NCBI RefSeq assembly: GCF_004798965.1
Contig: NZ_SDSD01000004.1
Coordinates: forward strand, 62,001-126,000
From: Onishia niordana
GTDB lineage: Bacteria; Pseudomonadota; Gammaproteobacteria; Pseudomonadales; Halomonadaceae
Length of the DNA: 64,000 nucleotides
Direction: 5' to 3'
Shown piece by piece: positions 1-12,005 of the stretch. The notes under the pieces are model-generated. The model worked only from the letters and a program-made list of their open reading frames with translations, was not told the DNA's origin and did not search any database. Every line of letters starts with the position of its first letter. The first letter of the stretch is position 1. A program made the translations under genes and the position numbers.

Positions 1-948
1 GAGCGGGCCGCGTCGATCCTTGCCGAGCGCGACATCTTCACCGCCGGCGCCCGGGAATTGATCGCACTCGGCGAATCTCAGGGCGGGCTCAACGACGAAC
101 AGGCCGATCGCTTCGTCGCCGAGGCACTGGAGACCTTTCGCTGGCACCGGAATGCCACCGTGGATCTCGCCACCTACGAGGCGCTGAACGCCGAGCATCG
201 GCTGATCGCCGATGTGGTCTGCTTCCGTGGCCCACACATCAACCACCTGACACCGCGCACCTTGAATATCGACGAGGCCCAGAAGCGCATGCCGGCCGCC
301 GGCATGAACGCCAAGGAAGTCATCGAGGGGCCGCCCCGTCGTAACTGCCCGATCCTGCTGCGCCAGACCAGCTTCAAGGCTCTCGAGGAACCGACTCAGT
401 TCAAGGGCGAGCGTCAGGGCACCCACACCGCCCGCTTCGGCGAGATCGAACAGCGCGGCGTGGCGCTGACCGCCAAGGGCCGGACGCTCTATGATCGCCT
501 GCTTACCGCCTCCCGGGAAAAGACCCAAGGGCTCGCCAACGACGCCCACCAGCAGGCGCTGGCCGAGGTATTCGCCGAGTTCCCGGATGATGAGGCGACC
601 CTGCGCCGCGAGGAACTGGCCTTCTTCGAATACCGCCTCACCGGCGCCGGGCAAACAGCCGATGCAGGCCATGAAACGGATCTGGAAGCGCTGATTGCGC
701 AGGGGCTGGTCACGGCTAGGCCGATTACCTATGAGGACTTCCTGCCAGTCAGTGCGGCGGGCATTTTCCAGTCAAACCTCGGCGGCACGCAGAACGATGC
801 CTATACCGGCCACGCCAACAAGGGAGCGTTTGAAGCCGCCTTGGGCGCCGCCGTCACCAATGAGCTCGCCCTCTACGCCGAGCGCGAAGCTGCCTCGAAG
901 GCCAGGGTGCTCAGGGCACTGGGTCATACCATCGCGGTTAATGATTGA
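1..948 (+). CDS. DUF1338 / HglS-type 2-oxoadipate dioxygenase/decarboxylase, 5' end missing
   Basis: The frame is open to the left edge, so the N-terminus lies outside the window; a TTG at 58 is an internal codon and not a credible start. The visible C-terminal part of about 315 residues contains the segment GPHINHLTPRTLNID, whose two histidines fit the metal-binding strand of DUF1338 proteins. This family (E. coli YdcJ, Pseudomonas HglS) has a VOC-like fold and, for HglS, converts 2-oxoadipate to D-2-hydroxyglutarate in lysine catabolism using Fe(II). The family assignment is from motif recognition; the exact substrate in this organism is inferred. The gene ends at a TGA and is followed by 393 bases without a clear gene. 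Confidence 0.8.
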   Translation, partial: ERAASILAERDIFTAGARELIALGESQGGLNDEQADRFVAEALETFRWHRNATVDLATYEALNAEHRLIADVVCFRGPHINHLTPRTLNIDEAQKRMPAAGMNAKEVIEGPPRRNCPILLRQTSFKALEEPTQFKGERQGTHTARFGEIEQRGVALTAKGRTLYDRLLTASREKTQGLANDAHQQALAEVFAEFPDDEATLRREELAFFEYRLTGAGQTADAGHETDLEALIAQGLVTARPITYEDFLPVSAAGIFQSNLGGTQNDAYTGHANKGAFEAALGAAVTNELALYAEREAASKARVLRALGHTIAVND

Positions 949-1232
949 ACCTGGGAGCAAAGAAGAACGCCACTTCACCGCCCTATGTAGCTCCAGGAAG
1001 GCTTCTAACGCTTCCTGGGGCTTACCATCACTGTGTGGTCGTCAAGCGTTCGCTATGCCTTCGCCTGACAGCTAGCCGCCGGATAGCCATCCATTCGCCA
1101 ATAACAAGGCGATACTCCACCAGCTGCCGAGAAAAATGGCCGTCATTGCAGCACTGGAAAACGGCGCGATCGAGAACTAATATTTTAGTGCTAACAGGCG
1201 ACTTAGCCCTTGAGCTGCAATCTAACCTTGAG
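949..1232. other. Intergenic stretch without a supported gene
   Basis: No frame here has a start, ribosome site and composition that look like a real gene. A short open stretch in one plus frame (about 1076-1177) ends in ENGAIEN and a TAA, and could be the tail of a decayed gene, but I do not recognise it. The 3' third becomes AT-rich towards the PilZ gene. Confidence 0.4.
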
Positions 1233-1334
1233 GACTTAGATTTATACTAAGTCAACACCTGCTAAAACATACATGAAAATAAAAATGTATGACATATAGC
1301 TAGATAGACAACCACTATTCTTGCCTTAGCAGGT
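1233..1334 (+). promoter_or_regulatory. Structured leader of the PilZ gene with nested inverted repeats
   Basis: Three perfect inverted repeats lie just ahead of the ATG at 1342. GACTTAG (1233-1239) pairs with CTAAGTC (1247-1253). ACCTGCTAA (1257-1265) pairs with TTAGCAGGT (1326-1334). Inside the second pair, CATACAT (1268-1274) pairs with ATGTATG (1285-1291). The 3' arm of the long pair contains AGGT, the only plausible ribosome-binding site for the gene, seven bases before its ATG. Pairing would therefore hide the ribosome site. Control of translation is an inference; the repeats themselves are visible. Confidence 0.5.
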
Positions 1335-1341
1335 ATTCCTC

Positions 1342-3093
1342 ATGAGTCTTCTAGCCCCGAATCAAAACCCTTCTGCGACGATTATTCGCTCACTGCTGCA
1401 ACACACGCATGAGCTCTCCCTGTATTCCTCGGACATGCCTTATGCCCTGACAGCAGACGTAGTAGAACTAGATCGAAATACTGGTCGTCTGGTGTTGGAA
1501 GTGGAATATGCAGGATCAGATTTGGAGCACTATCTCGCCGGAGGGTTGAGCTTCGACCTGGAGGGGCTAAAGGGACCGCTAGGCGCCGAACGCGACACCT
1601 ACAGCCTGAATCAGGTCACCGCCAAACTGCTCAAGACTGACAGTGCGCTTTATCGCCTGGAGTGCCAGCTTCCAGAATCCATCTTCTCCAAGGAAAATCG
1701 GGGGAGAGTACGTATCCCCTTCATTCTCGGCATGCAGGCCCGGGTCAGTCTCGACGTGTATCTGCATGAGCTCAACGTACCCGGCAGGCTACGCAACCTC
1801 TCCGTTGGTGGCTGCATGGTCGATATCGACCTCGCGGACAGCATTGCGATTAACGTGGGCCAAGAAATCCCGGGGGTAACGCTTGAATTTCCCAATGGCG
1901 AAAGCTTCTTCGCCGAAGGCAATATTCGTCATATTCGTCCCTTCGGTAACCATGGCCATGCCGTCGCCGGTATTCAGTTCATCAACTTGTCGATGGCTCA
2001 GACGGAAGCACTATTCAGGTATGTGCAAGAAGCTGAGCGAGAGGCTGCCTACCGTTCAGGCTCTTCCAATGACAAGCAAAACGATCATTCGCCTCTGTTC
2101 ATTCCGGGTGCCAAGGAAAAGACATTGCTGCAAAGAGAGGCCCAGAATCGCGAGAAACACGCCCGCCAAACCCCCATGGAGCGTGGAGTGATGCATATTG
2201 CTCATCAGCTTCAAGTGGGTCTGATGTACATGAAGTCGCGCAACCGCTTCCCCGACGAGATCTTCTACGACTGCGCCGACACGCTGCGCTATCTGCTGGA
2301 AAAAGATCGCAAGACCTTCCTATATGCGCTGACGCTTCTTCGAGAAGAGCCTGACTGGGTCCGACATGCCATCCAGGTGGCCGGTCAATTGGCCGATTTG
2401 CTGATGACGCGCAACCCTCACGACCCACAGGTTCGTGAAGCCGTGCTCGGCACACTGCTGCACACGATGGGTAAGCCGCTGCTGATCAGCGCACAGTTAC
2501 CATCACTCAAGATGAGCATGAACCCGGCACAGAGAGCCATCCTCATTGGCCATGTGGCGGCTCTTCACGAGAAACTGAGTGAACTTGGCTGGCAGCCAAG
2601 CCCGACTTGCCGCGATGTCATCGACAACGCCAACGAGCATATGGACGGCTCTGGTTATCCGGCCAGTAAGCGAGGTGACGCGCTCTCTGAGCTCATTCGA
2701 TTGGTTTCGGTGATCAAGGCCATCAACAAGATGATGCACGCACGCAACGGTCTGCCGCCTTACTCGCCGCTTGAGGCCTACCGCAGTATCCATGACGCAG
2801 ACACGGCCTATGATAAGACGGTGCTAGTGGAATACATCCAGATACACGGTCTATATCCGATCGGCAGTCTGGCGAAGTTCTCGAGCGGCTTCCTTGCCTG
2901 GGTCATGGATATCGACGGCAAGGGGATGCCCAATCAGGTTCACGTTGTTAAGAACCTGCACTTTTCCGATACCAATATCAGCAGCATCCTCACCAAGGGC
3001 GACTTCTCGCAGATTGGCAAACTGGAAGGCATCGTCAACCCCGCAGATTATGGAGCCAGAGCCGGCGGTCTGCAGTGGGAAACCCAAGGGTAA
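1342..3093 (+). CDS. PilZ-domain protein with C-terminal degenerate HD-GYP domain
   Basis: A cytoplasmic protein of 583 residues. Residues about 30-110 resemble the YcgR-type N domain. A PilZ domain follows, with the c-di-GMP binding residues R120xxxR124 and N152xSxxG157. The C-terminal half (about 280-540) is HD-GYP-like and keeps DGSGYP at 435-440, but the catalytic HD pair is His374-Thr375, and the HHE metal motif before DGSGYP reads ANE. It probably binds c-di-GMP without hydrolysing it and so acts as a receptor or scaffold. A likely role is motility or surface behaviour, which is inferred. No partner gene is adjacent; glmS converges from the other strand. Confidence 0.75.
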   Translation: MSLLAPNQNPSATIIRSLLQHTHELSLYSSDMPYALTADVVELDRNTGRLVLEVEYAGSDLEHYLAGGLSFDLEGLKGPLGAERDTYSLNQVTAKLLKTDSALYRLECQLPESIFSKENRGRVRIPFILGMQARVSLDVYLHELNVPGRLRNLSVGGCMVDIDLADSIAINVGQEIPGVTLEFPNGESFFAEGNIRHIRPFGNHGHAVAGIQFINLSMAQTEALFRYVQEAEREAAYRSGSSNDKQNDHSPLFIPGAKEKTLLQREAQNREKHARQTPMERGVMHIAHQLQVGLMYMKSRNRFPDEIFYDCADTLRYLLEKDRKTFLYALTLLREEPDWVRHAIQVAGQLADLLMTRNPHDPQVREAVLGTLLHTMGKPLLISAQLPSLKMSMNPAQRAILIGHVAALHEKLSELGWQPSPTCRDVIDNANEHMDGSGYPASKRGDALSELIRLVSVIKAINKMMHARNGLPPYSPLEAYRSIHDADTAYDKTVLVEYIQIHGLYPIGSLAKFSSGFLAWVMDIDGKGMPNQVHVVKNLHFSDTNISSILTKGDFSQIGKLEGIVNPADYGARAGGLQWETQG

Positions 3094-3107
3094 CGGCGGC
3101 ACGAGAA

Positions 3108-3152
3108 AGCCAGCGCTCCTAGCCGATATGATCGACATAGTGAACGCTGGCT
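3108..3152. terminator. Long-loop inverted repeat between convergent genes
   Basis: AGCCAGCG (3108-3115) and CGCTGGCT (3145-3152) form a perfect 8-base inverted repeat between the convergent PilZ gene and glmS. The loop is 29 bases and there is no T-run, so termination here is only a possibility. Confidence 0.25.
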
Positions 3153-3184
3153 CAGGATGAAAGGCTATTTTCTTCAAGCCACCG

Positions 3185-5020
<1,836 letters not shown>

Positions 5021-5142
5021 GCCGTTCTCCTTCTGTACGTGCCGACGGCCGGATCGTCATGTCGAGCCGTCGTAGCGATCCGGACGTGTTGAGCGATATC
5101 TTCTGCCCCGGACCGGATACATTCATGTTAGTTAATGAGTCG

Positions 5143-6513
5143 TCAGTCCCTGACGATCCGGGTCGGGCGTGGCCAGTCGGCCTTACTGATCTGACGCGCA
5201 CGAGACACTGCCAACGCATTGTCGTTAACGTCCTTACTGATGGTCGAGCCGGCCCCAATGATGGCACCTGCACCGACACTGACTGGTGCCACCAGGGCAG
5301 TGTTGGAGCCGATGAAGGCCCCATCGCCGATCTCGGTGCGATGCTTGTTCACCCCGTCGTAGTTGCAGGTGATGGTGCCAGCCCCGACGTTCACACCCTG
5401 GCCCAGCCGTGCATCGCCGACATAGCTCAGGTGATTGATCTTGCTACCCTCACCGACCCGGGCGTTTTTGGTCTCGACGAAATTGCCGACCTTGGCCTTG
5501 ATGGCAAGTTGGGTGCCGGGGCGCAGCCTGGCGAAAGGACCAATCTGGTTATAGCCCGCGGCCACCGCCTGCTCGATCACACTATGCGACTCGACCACCG
5601 TCTCGGCGCCGAGGTGACTGTCACGGATCACGCAATAGGGGCCAATACGCACCCCCTCGCCGAGTTCCACATCCCCCTCGAAGACACAGCCCACATCGAT
5701 CTCGACATCACGGCCGCAGGTCAGAGTGCCGCGCACATCGATCCGTGCCGGGTCGGCAAGGGCCACACCGTCGGTCATCAGACGCTCGGCAACACGCTGC
5801 TGATAGGCACGCTCGAGGCGCGCCAGCTGCAGGCGGTTGTTGACCCCCTCGACCTCGACCGGTTCAGCAGGCTGAGCGGTGACGATGCCCACGCCCTCAG
5901 CAGCCGCCATGGCGATCACGTCGGTCAGGTAGTATTCACCTTGCTGGTTATCGTCCGACAACTGCGGCAACCAGCGTTTCAGCTGGGCAGCGGTCATCGC
6001 CATGATGCCGGTGTTGCATTCTTTGACCGCACGCTCAGCCTCACTGGCATCCTTCTGCTCGACGATGGCCGTCACCTGGCCGTCTGAGTTGCGCAGAATG
6101 CGACCATAGCCCTTGGGATCCTCAAGGGTCACGCTGAGAAGCCCCATGTGGTCTTCATCGACCTGCTCGAGCAATGCGCTCAGTGTCTCGCGACGAATCA
6201 ACGGCACATCGCCATAGAGCACCAGGACCTTGTCGTGGCCAAGCTGATCGAGTGTCTGAGCGACGGCATGACCGGTACCCAGCTGTTCTTCCTGAACCGC
6301 GAAATGCACGCCGGTATCACCCAATGTCTGGCGCATGGCATCGCCACCGTGGCCGATCACTAGGTGCAGTTTGTCGGCACCAAGGCCCGAGGCGGTGTCG
6401 ATCACATGACGCACCATCGGCTTGCCTGCCAGCGTATGCAGGACCTTGGGCTTGCGGGAACGCATCCGGGTTCCCTGACCAGCGGCGAGAATCACCACAT
6501 CGAGTGTCATCAT
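5143..6513 (-). CDS. glmU: Bifunctional UDP-N-acetylglucosamine pyrophosphorylase / glucosamine-1-phosphate acetyltransferase
   Basis: Acetylates glucosamine-1-phosphate and then joins it to UTP, giving UDP-GlcNAc for murein and lipid A. The N-terminal pyrophosphorylase domain shows LAAGQGTRMRSRKPKVLH. From about residue 250 onward come the left-handed beta-helix hexapeptide repeats of the acetyltransferase, with NYDGVNKHRTEIGD near the active site. The 456-residue length is normal. The start overlaps the apbE stop in an ATGA, with AAGGAG just upstream. Translation can begin at either of two consecutive ATG codons. It sits in a minus-strand run uppP-apbE-glmU-glmS devoted mainly to envelope precursors. 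Confidence 0.97.
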   Translation of the reverse strand: MMTLDVVILAAGQGTRMRSRKPKVLHTLAGKPMVRHVIDTASGLGADKLHLVIGHGGDAMRQTLGDTGVHFAVQEEQLGTGHAVAQTLDQLGHDKVLVLYGDVPLIRRETLSALLEQVDEDHMGLLSVTLEDPKGYGRILRNSDGQVTAIVEQKDASEAERAVKECNTGIMAMTAAQLKRWLPQLSDDNQQGEYYLTDVIAMAAAEGVGIVTAQPAEPVEVEGVNNRLQLARLERAYQQRVAERLMTDGVALADPARIDVRGTLTCGRDVEIDVGCVFEGDVELGEGVRIGPYCVIRDSHLGAETVVESHSVIEQAVAAGYNQIGPFARLRPGTQLAIKAKVGNFVETKNARVGEGSKINHLSYVGDARLGQGVNVGAGTITCNYDGVNKHRTEIGDGAFIGSNTALVAPVSVGAGAIIGAGSTISKDVNDNALAVSRARQISKADWPRPTRIVRD

Positions 6514-7631
6514 GTCTCCTTGTTGTCTGGAACCGCGTCTTGAACCGAGTCTTGTACCGGGCCCTGGCCCGGTCGCGGAATCCCTAGTTTATCGAGTGCG
6601 GCATCACCGACCCGCTCGGCGAAGGCCGGGCTCACCTGGCTCACCCAGCCCTCGCCGTCGCGCTCTAGCGTCAGCACCGCGAGGCCTTCACGGCGCGCGG
6701 TATTCAGTGCCGCTTGGGGACCAAGCACGCTAAGCGCTGTGGCCCAGGCATCGGCAGCGGCGGCGGAGTCGCTCAGTAACGTCACCGAGGCCAACGCATG
6801 CTCGACCGGTCGTCCGGTGCGCGGATCAATCGTATGCGAATAGCGCTGACCATTCTCTTCAAAATAGTTGCGATAATCGCCTGAGGTGGCAACAGCGAGA
6901 TTGCTCAGCGCCAGCACGTACTGCGCTACCTGACGGTGTTCGTTCGGCACCTCAACGCCCACCCGCCACGGCATCGCATCGGCATCACGATGGCCACGCA
7001 GCACCAATTCTCCCCCGATATCGACCAGGAAATTCTCGATACCTTCCGCTTCGAGGTAGTCCGCGACCTGGTCGACGCCAAACCCCTTGGCCACCGCCGA
7101 GAGGTCCACATAGACATCGCTCAGGCGTCGAGCTCGACCGGCCTGCGTATCAAGCTCGACCTTGTCGGGGCCGATCTGGGCCAGGCGTTCCTCGAGCTGA
7201 TTGTTGGGAGGTACCGATTCAGGGCGCGCCTCGGGGCCGAAACTCCATAGATTCACGAGCCCGCCCACGGTGATATCAAAGGCGCCGTTGCTCGCCCTCG
7301 ATACCTGTTGGCTAAGCTCAAGCACCTGCATCAGTTCGGGCGAGAGAGGCTGCCACTCACCAATCGGGGAACGATTGAACGTCGAGAGTTCTGACGCTTC
7401 GCGATAGGTCGACATCGAGGCATCGACCGCCTCCAGTTCATCGAGTATCCCGGCTTCAATGTCTGCGACCTCGTCGCGCCTCATCGGCTCGGCCAGAATC
7501 ACCTGGTAGTAGGTGCCAAATATTGGCCCCTTGAGGGTAATGGGGGCCTCTCGGAGCGGCTCGCGACAGCCACTCAAGAGTGTCGCGAAAAGCAGCACGC
7601 AAACCGCGAACAAGGGAAGGCGTCGAGACAT
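6510..7631 (-). CDS. apbE: FAD:protein FMN transferase, lipoprotein
   Basis: Transfers FMN from FAD to a threonine of target proteins, such as the NqrB, NqrC and RnfG-type subunits of Na+-pumping complexes, on the periplasmic side. A lipoprotein signal is visible: a hydrophobic stretch ending in LLSGC with the lipidated Cys at residue 22. ApbE motifs include IFGTYYQV near the start, VDLSAVAKGFGVDQVADYL and SHTIDPRTGRPV. The length of 373 is typical. Its stop overlaps the glmU start by four bases, so it is coupled to glmU here and not to nqr or rnf genes, which are not in the window. Confidence 0.92.
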   Translation of the reverse strand: MSRRLPLFAVCVLLFATLLSGCREPLREAPITLKGPIFGTYYQVILAEPMRRDEVADIEAGILDELEAVDASMSTYREASELSTFNRSPIGEWQPLSPELMQVLELSQQVSRASNGAFDITVGGLVNLWSFGPEARPESVPPNNQLEERLAQIGPDKVELDTQAGRARRLSDVYVDLSAVAKGFGVDQVADYLEAEGIENFLVDIGGELVLRGHRDADAMPWRVGVEVPNEHRQVAQYVLALSNLAVATSGDYRNYFEENGQRYSHTIDPRTGRPVEHALASVTLLSDSAAAADAWATALSVLGPQAALNTARREGLAVLTLERDGEGWVSQVSPAFAERVGDAALDKLGIPRPGQGPVQDSVQDAVPDNKET

Positions 7632-7641
7632 GATCGCTGTC

Positions 7642-8457
7642 CTACCAGAAGAACCATAAGAGCCACAGTCCCAGGACCACGCGATAGATCACGAAGGGCT
7701 GCATGCCGATACGGTGGATGAAGATCAGGAAGTAATGGATGCACAGGTAGGCACTGATTCCGGAGAGCAGGGTGCCTCCAGCCAACGCCGCCCAGTCCAC
7801 GGGCATCGGGGATTCGAGTAGGTCCAGCGTCTTGAGACCACCGGCCAGCACGATGACGGGAATAGATGTCAGGAAGGAAAAGCGCGCTGAGGCCTCGCGG
7901 CTCAGACCGAGCATCAATGCTGCGGTCATGGTAATGCCCGAGCGAGAGGTACCCGGAATCAGCGCCAGGGCCTGGGCGAGGCCAATCAGCAGCGCATCCT
8001 TCCAGGTAAGCTCAAATTCGCTGCGACTGCCCCGATGGCGAAAATCCGCCCAGCCCAGCAGCAGCCCGAAAGCGGCTAGGCTGGCACCGATCAGCACCGC
8101 CGAGCGTAGGTTTTCCTCGATCAGATCCTTGCAGGCGAGCCCCACCAAACCGACCGGAATGGTCGCAAGAATCACCCACCAGGCGAGCCGCGAGTTCTTG
8201 TCTTGGCCGCGTCCCACCAATGAGCCACTGAAGCTCGTCACCATCTTCACCAAGTCGTGACGGAAATAGGCCACCACCGCCGAGAGGCTACCGACATGCA
8301 GGGCCACGTCGAAGGCAAGCCCCTGATCGGGCCAGTCGGTGAGTACCGGCACCAACACCAGATGGGCCGAACTCGACACCGGCAAGAATTCGGAGATGCC
8401 CTGCACGAGGGCCAGAACGATGACCTGTAGCCAATCCATGCTGTTCACTGTCGCCAA
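7642..8457 (-). CDS. uppP: Undecaprenyl-diphosphatase (bacitracin resistance protein type)
   Basis: Dephosphorylates undecaprenyl pyrophosphate to recycle the lipid carrier for murein and O-antigen synthesis. It is an integral membrane protein of 271 residues. The two BacA/UppP signature blocks are visible: GISEFLPVSSSAHL near residue 20 and PGTSRSGITMTAALMLG near 170, together with several hydrophobic helices. The gene ends 10 bases before apbE, which suggests one transcript with apbE, glmU and glmS. The start at 8457 gives MATVNSMDWLQV; a later ATG at MDWLQV would also fit the family. Confidence 0.94.
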   Translation of the reverse strand: MATVNSMDWLQVIVLALVQGISEFLPVSSSAHLVLVPVLTDWPDQGLAFDVALHVGSLSAVVAYFRHDLVKMVTSFSGSLVGRGQDKNSRLAWWVILATIPVGLVGLACKDLIEENLRSAVLIGASLAAFGLLLGWADFRHRGSRSEFELTWKDALLIGLAQALALIPGTSRSGITMTAALMLGLSREASARFSFLTSIPVIVLAGGLKTLDLLESPMPVDWAALAGGTLLSGISAYLCIHYFLIFIHRIGMQPFVIYRVVLGLWLLWFFW

Positions 8458-8561
8458 GAAAGAAATCGAGGCAGGCGCCCCCTGCGCCTGACAAGTGGGA
8501 CCTGAGGATACACGTCACGGTCGCGCTTGTCCTCGGCACTTACACTGAGACCCCCAGGTTC

Positions 8562-9935
8562 CTAGCCCAGCGCTAGCAGATGCCGGGCGATGCCGAAGTA
8601 GATCACCACGCCGCAAGCATCGATCACCGTGGTAACCAGCGGCGCCGAGGCGGTGGCCGGATCCCAGCCGAGGCGGTCAAGCAGGAAGGGCAGGCACATG
8701 CCAAGCAGGCTACCGAACAGTACGATGGTGATCATGCTCACTGCCACCACGATGGCCACCGTGTCGCCACCGCGCGCCAGTCCGATCGGCGCCACGGCCA
8801 GCGCCATGGTCAGCCCCAGGGCCCCTGCCACCAACAGCTCGCGCCCCATCAGCTTGCCCCAGTCGCGCACCCCGACATCGCCGGTGGCCATGCCGCGCAC
8901 GGTCAGGGTCGCGGCCTGGGCACCCGCATTGCCGCCGCTGCCGATCAACAACGGCAGGAAGAATACCAGTGCCACCTGAGCGGCGATGGTGTCCTCGAAG
9001 TAAGCGATGCCGGCCCCCGAAAAAAGATTGCCGAACACCAGCAGCACCAGCCAGACGATGCGCTTGCGATACAGGCTCCACAGCGGCACCCGGCTGACAC
9101 CAGTCTCGAGCTGGCCGATCGACATGCCCTTGTGGATATCTTCAGTGGCCTCGGCCTCGACCACGTCCAGGGCATCATCATGGGTAACGATACCCACCAG
9201 ACGCTCGCCGTCATCGACCACCGGGACCGCCAAAAGATCATAGCGGGCCACCAGCTTAGCCACATCTTCCTGCTCGGCATCCACCCGGGTGTGGATAACA
9301 TTCTGAATCATCAGATCGGCCACCGCCGCCCCGGGACGCGCTACGATCAACTGACGCAGCGACAGCGTACCTTTTAGCCGGCCGACACCATCAATGATAT
9401 AGACCTGGTAGACGGTCTCTGCATCCGGGGCCGTCTGGCGGACCCGCATCATTGCCTGGGACACACTCAACCCAGCGGGGATGGCCACATAGTCGGCGGT
9501 CATCAATGCCCCGGCAGACCCTTTCTCGTAGCTCGCCAGCAGCAGCACTTCCTCGCGCTCGTGTCGGGCCATACGCCGCAGCAGGTCCTCGCGACGATCC
9601 TCGCCGATCAGGTTGAAGAAGTCGGCTCGCTCGTCCGAGCCCATCTCTTCAAGTAGCGTCACAAGAGGCTGGTCGGCCATGCCGGCGGCGAGCCGCTGCT
9701 GTGTCTCGTCTCGCAGGTAGCTAAAGACATTGCCGCCCCGCTCAGGCGACAGTGACTCCAGCAGGGCAATCGCTGCGGCCTCGTCATCGTCCTCATCGAC
9801 GAACTCCTCGAGCAGCTCGGCGACATCGGCGGAACGCCGCTTGACAAGCAAACCCTCGAGAGTTTCCCGGTCATGCTGTGCAAGAGCGGTCTCGAGCAGC
9901 GACTTGTCGGACTGCGGGCTGTCTGTCATTGCCAT
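8562..9935 (-). CDS. mgtE: Magnesium transporter MgtE
   Basis: An Mg2+ channel/transporter of the inner membrane. From the chosen ATG at 9935 the protein has 457 residues: a cytosolic MgtE N domain (about 20-120), two CBS domains (about 130-255), then five C-terminal membrane helices with the conserved GNAGAQAATLTVRG pore segment. The N and CBS domains gate the channel by sensing Mg2+. The frame is open upstream to 10022, but AGGAG lies six bases before the ATG at 9935 and the upstream residues look non-coding, so 9935 is preferred. No M-box riboswitch was recognised upstream. It stands alone between uppP and the atp terminator. Confidence 0.93.
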   Translation of the reverse strand: MAMTDSPQSDKSLLETALAQHDRETLEGLLVKRRSADVAELLEEFVDEDDDEAAAIALLESLSPERGGNVFSYLRDETQQRLAAGMADQPLVTLLEEMGSDERADFFNLIGEDRREDLLRRMARHEREEVLLLASYEKGSAGALMTADYVAIPAGLSVSQAMMRVRQTAPDAETVYQVYIIDGVGRLKGTLSLRQLIVARPGAAVADLMIQNVIHTRVDAEQEDVAKLVARYDLLAVPVVDDGERLVGIVTHDDALDVVEAEATEDIHKGMSIGQLETGVSRVPLWSLYRKRIVWLVLLVFGNLFSGAGIAYFEDTIAAQVALVFFLPLLIGSGGNAGAQAATLTVRGMATGDVGVRDWGKLMGRELLVAGALGLTMALAVAPIGLARGGDTVAIVVAVSMITIVLFGSLLGMCLPFLLDRLGWDPATASAPLVTTVIDACGVVIYFGIARHLLALG

Positions 9936-10022
9936 GGCATTCTCCTGACTCCGATCCAATCTCTTCTGGCCCGCTGCTCGACGATACTGCGAAGAGTGTG
10001 ACAAAACGGTCGGTATCGACAC

Positions 10023-10056
10023 AAAAACGCCCCTTGAACCCAGGGTTCAAGGGGCG
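10023..10056 (-). terminator. Rho-independent terminator of the atp operon
   Basis: A perfect 12-base stem (10028-10039 with 10045-10056) with a five-base loop is followed on the minus strand by five T (10027-10023). It lies 24 bases past the atpC stop and ends the atp transcript. Confidence 0.93.
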
Positions 10057-10079
10057 TCGCGGACGGCTAAGGGTAAGGC

Positions 10080-10508
10080 TTAACCCCTGCCGGCTTTCTT
10101 GCGCAATTGCTGAATGGTCCGCAACTGGGCAACGGCCTCGGCGAGCTCTGATGAAGCGCGCGTGTAATCAAGGTCAGCGTTGCTGTCGTTGAGTTCCCTC
10201 AGTGCATGCTGGCGGGCCTCTTCGGCAGCCGCCTCATCCAGATCGTCGGCGCGCACGGCGGTGTCAGCAAGAATGGTCACGATTTCGGGCTGGACTTCGA
10301 GGAAGCCGCCCGTGACGTAGTAATGCTCTTCCTGACCACCGTCGTGAATGACCCGCACCGGGCCCGGCGAGAGCTCGGTAAGCAGCTGAGTGTGCCCCGG
10401 GAGAATTCCCAGGTCACCCATCATGCCCGCCGCAATCACCTGCTCGACGACTCCGGAAAAGATCGAAGCCTCGGCGCTGACGATCTCGCACTTGAAGCTT
10501 TTCGCCAT
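10080..10508 (-). CDS. atpC: F-type ATP synthase epsilon subunit
   Basis: Central-stalk subunit of F1 that couples gamma rotation to the c-ring and can inhibit ATP hydrolysis. The 142-residue protein has the N-terminal beta-sandwich (KCEIVSAEASIFSG, GDLGILPGHTQLLTEL) and a C-terminal helical hairpin rich in Ala, Glu and Arg. It is the last gene of the atpIBEFHAGDC operon and is followed at once by a strong terminator. The length is typical of gammaproteobacteria. Confidence 0.96.
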   Translation of the reverse strand: MAKSFKCEIVSAEASIFSGVVEQVIAAGMMGDLGILPGHTQLLTELSPGPVRVIHDGGQEEHYYVTGGFLEVQPEIVTILADTAVRADDLDEAAAEEARQHALRELNDSNADLDYTRASSELAEAVAQLRTIQQLRKKAGRG

Positions 10509-10547
10509 AGCTATGTCCCCTCTGGGGCTCCCGTAGGGTGGACGACC

Positions 10548-12005
<1,458 letters not shown>

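Noticed and set aside
945..1250. 101-codon plus-strand frame after the DUF1338 gene
   Set aside because: Its start overlaps the DUF1338 stop, and the sequence has no recognisable domain; it more likely reflects non-coding or decayed DNA.
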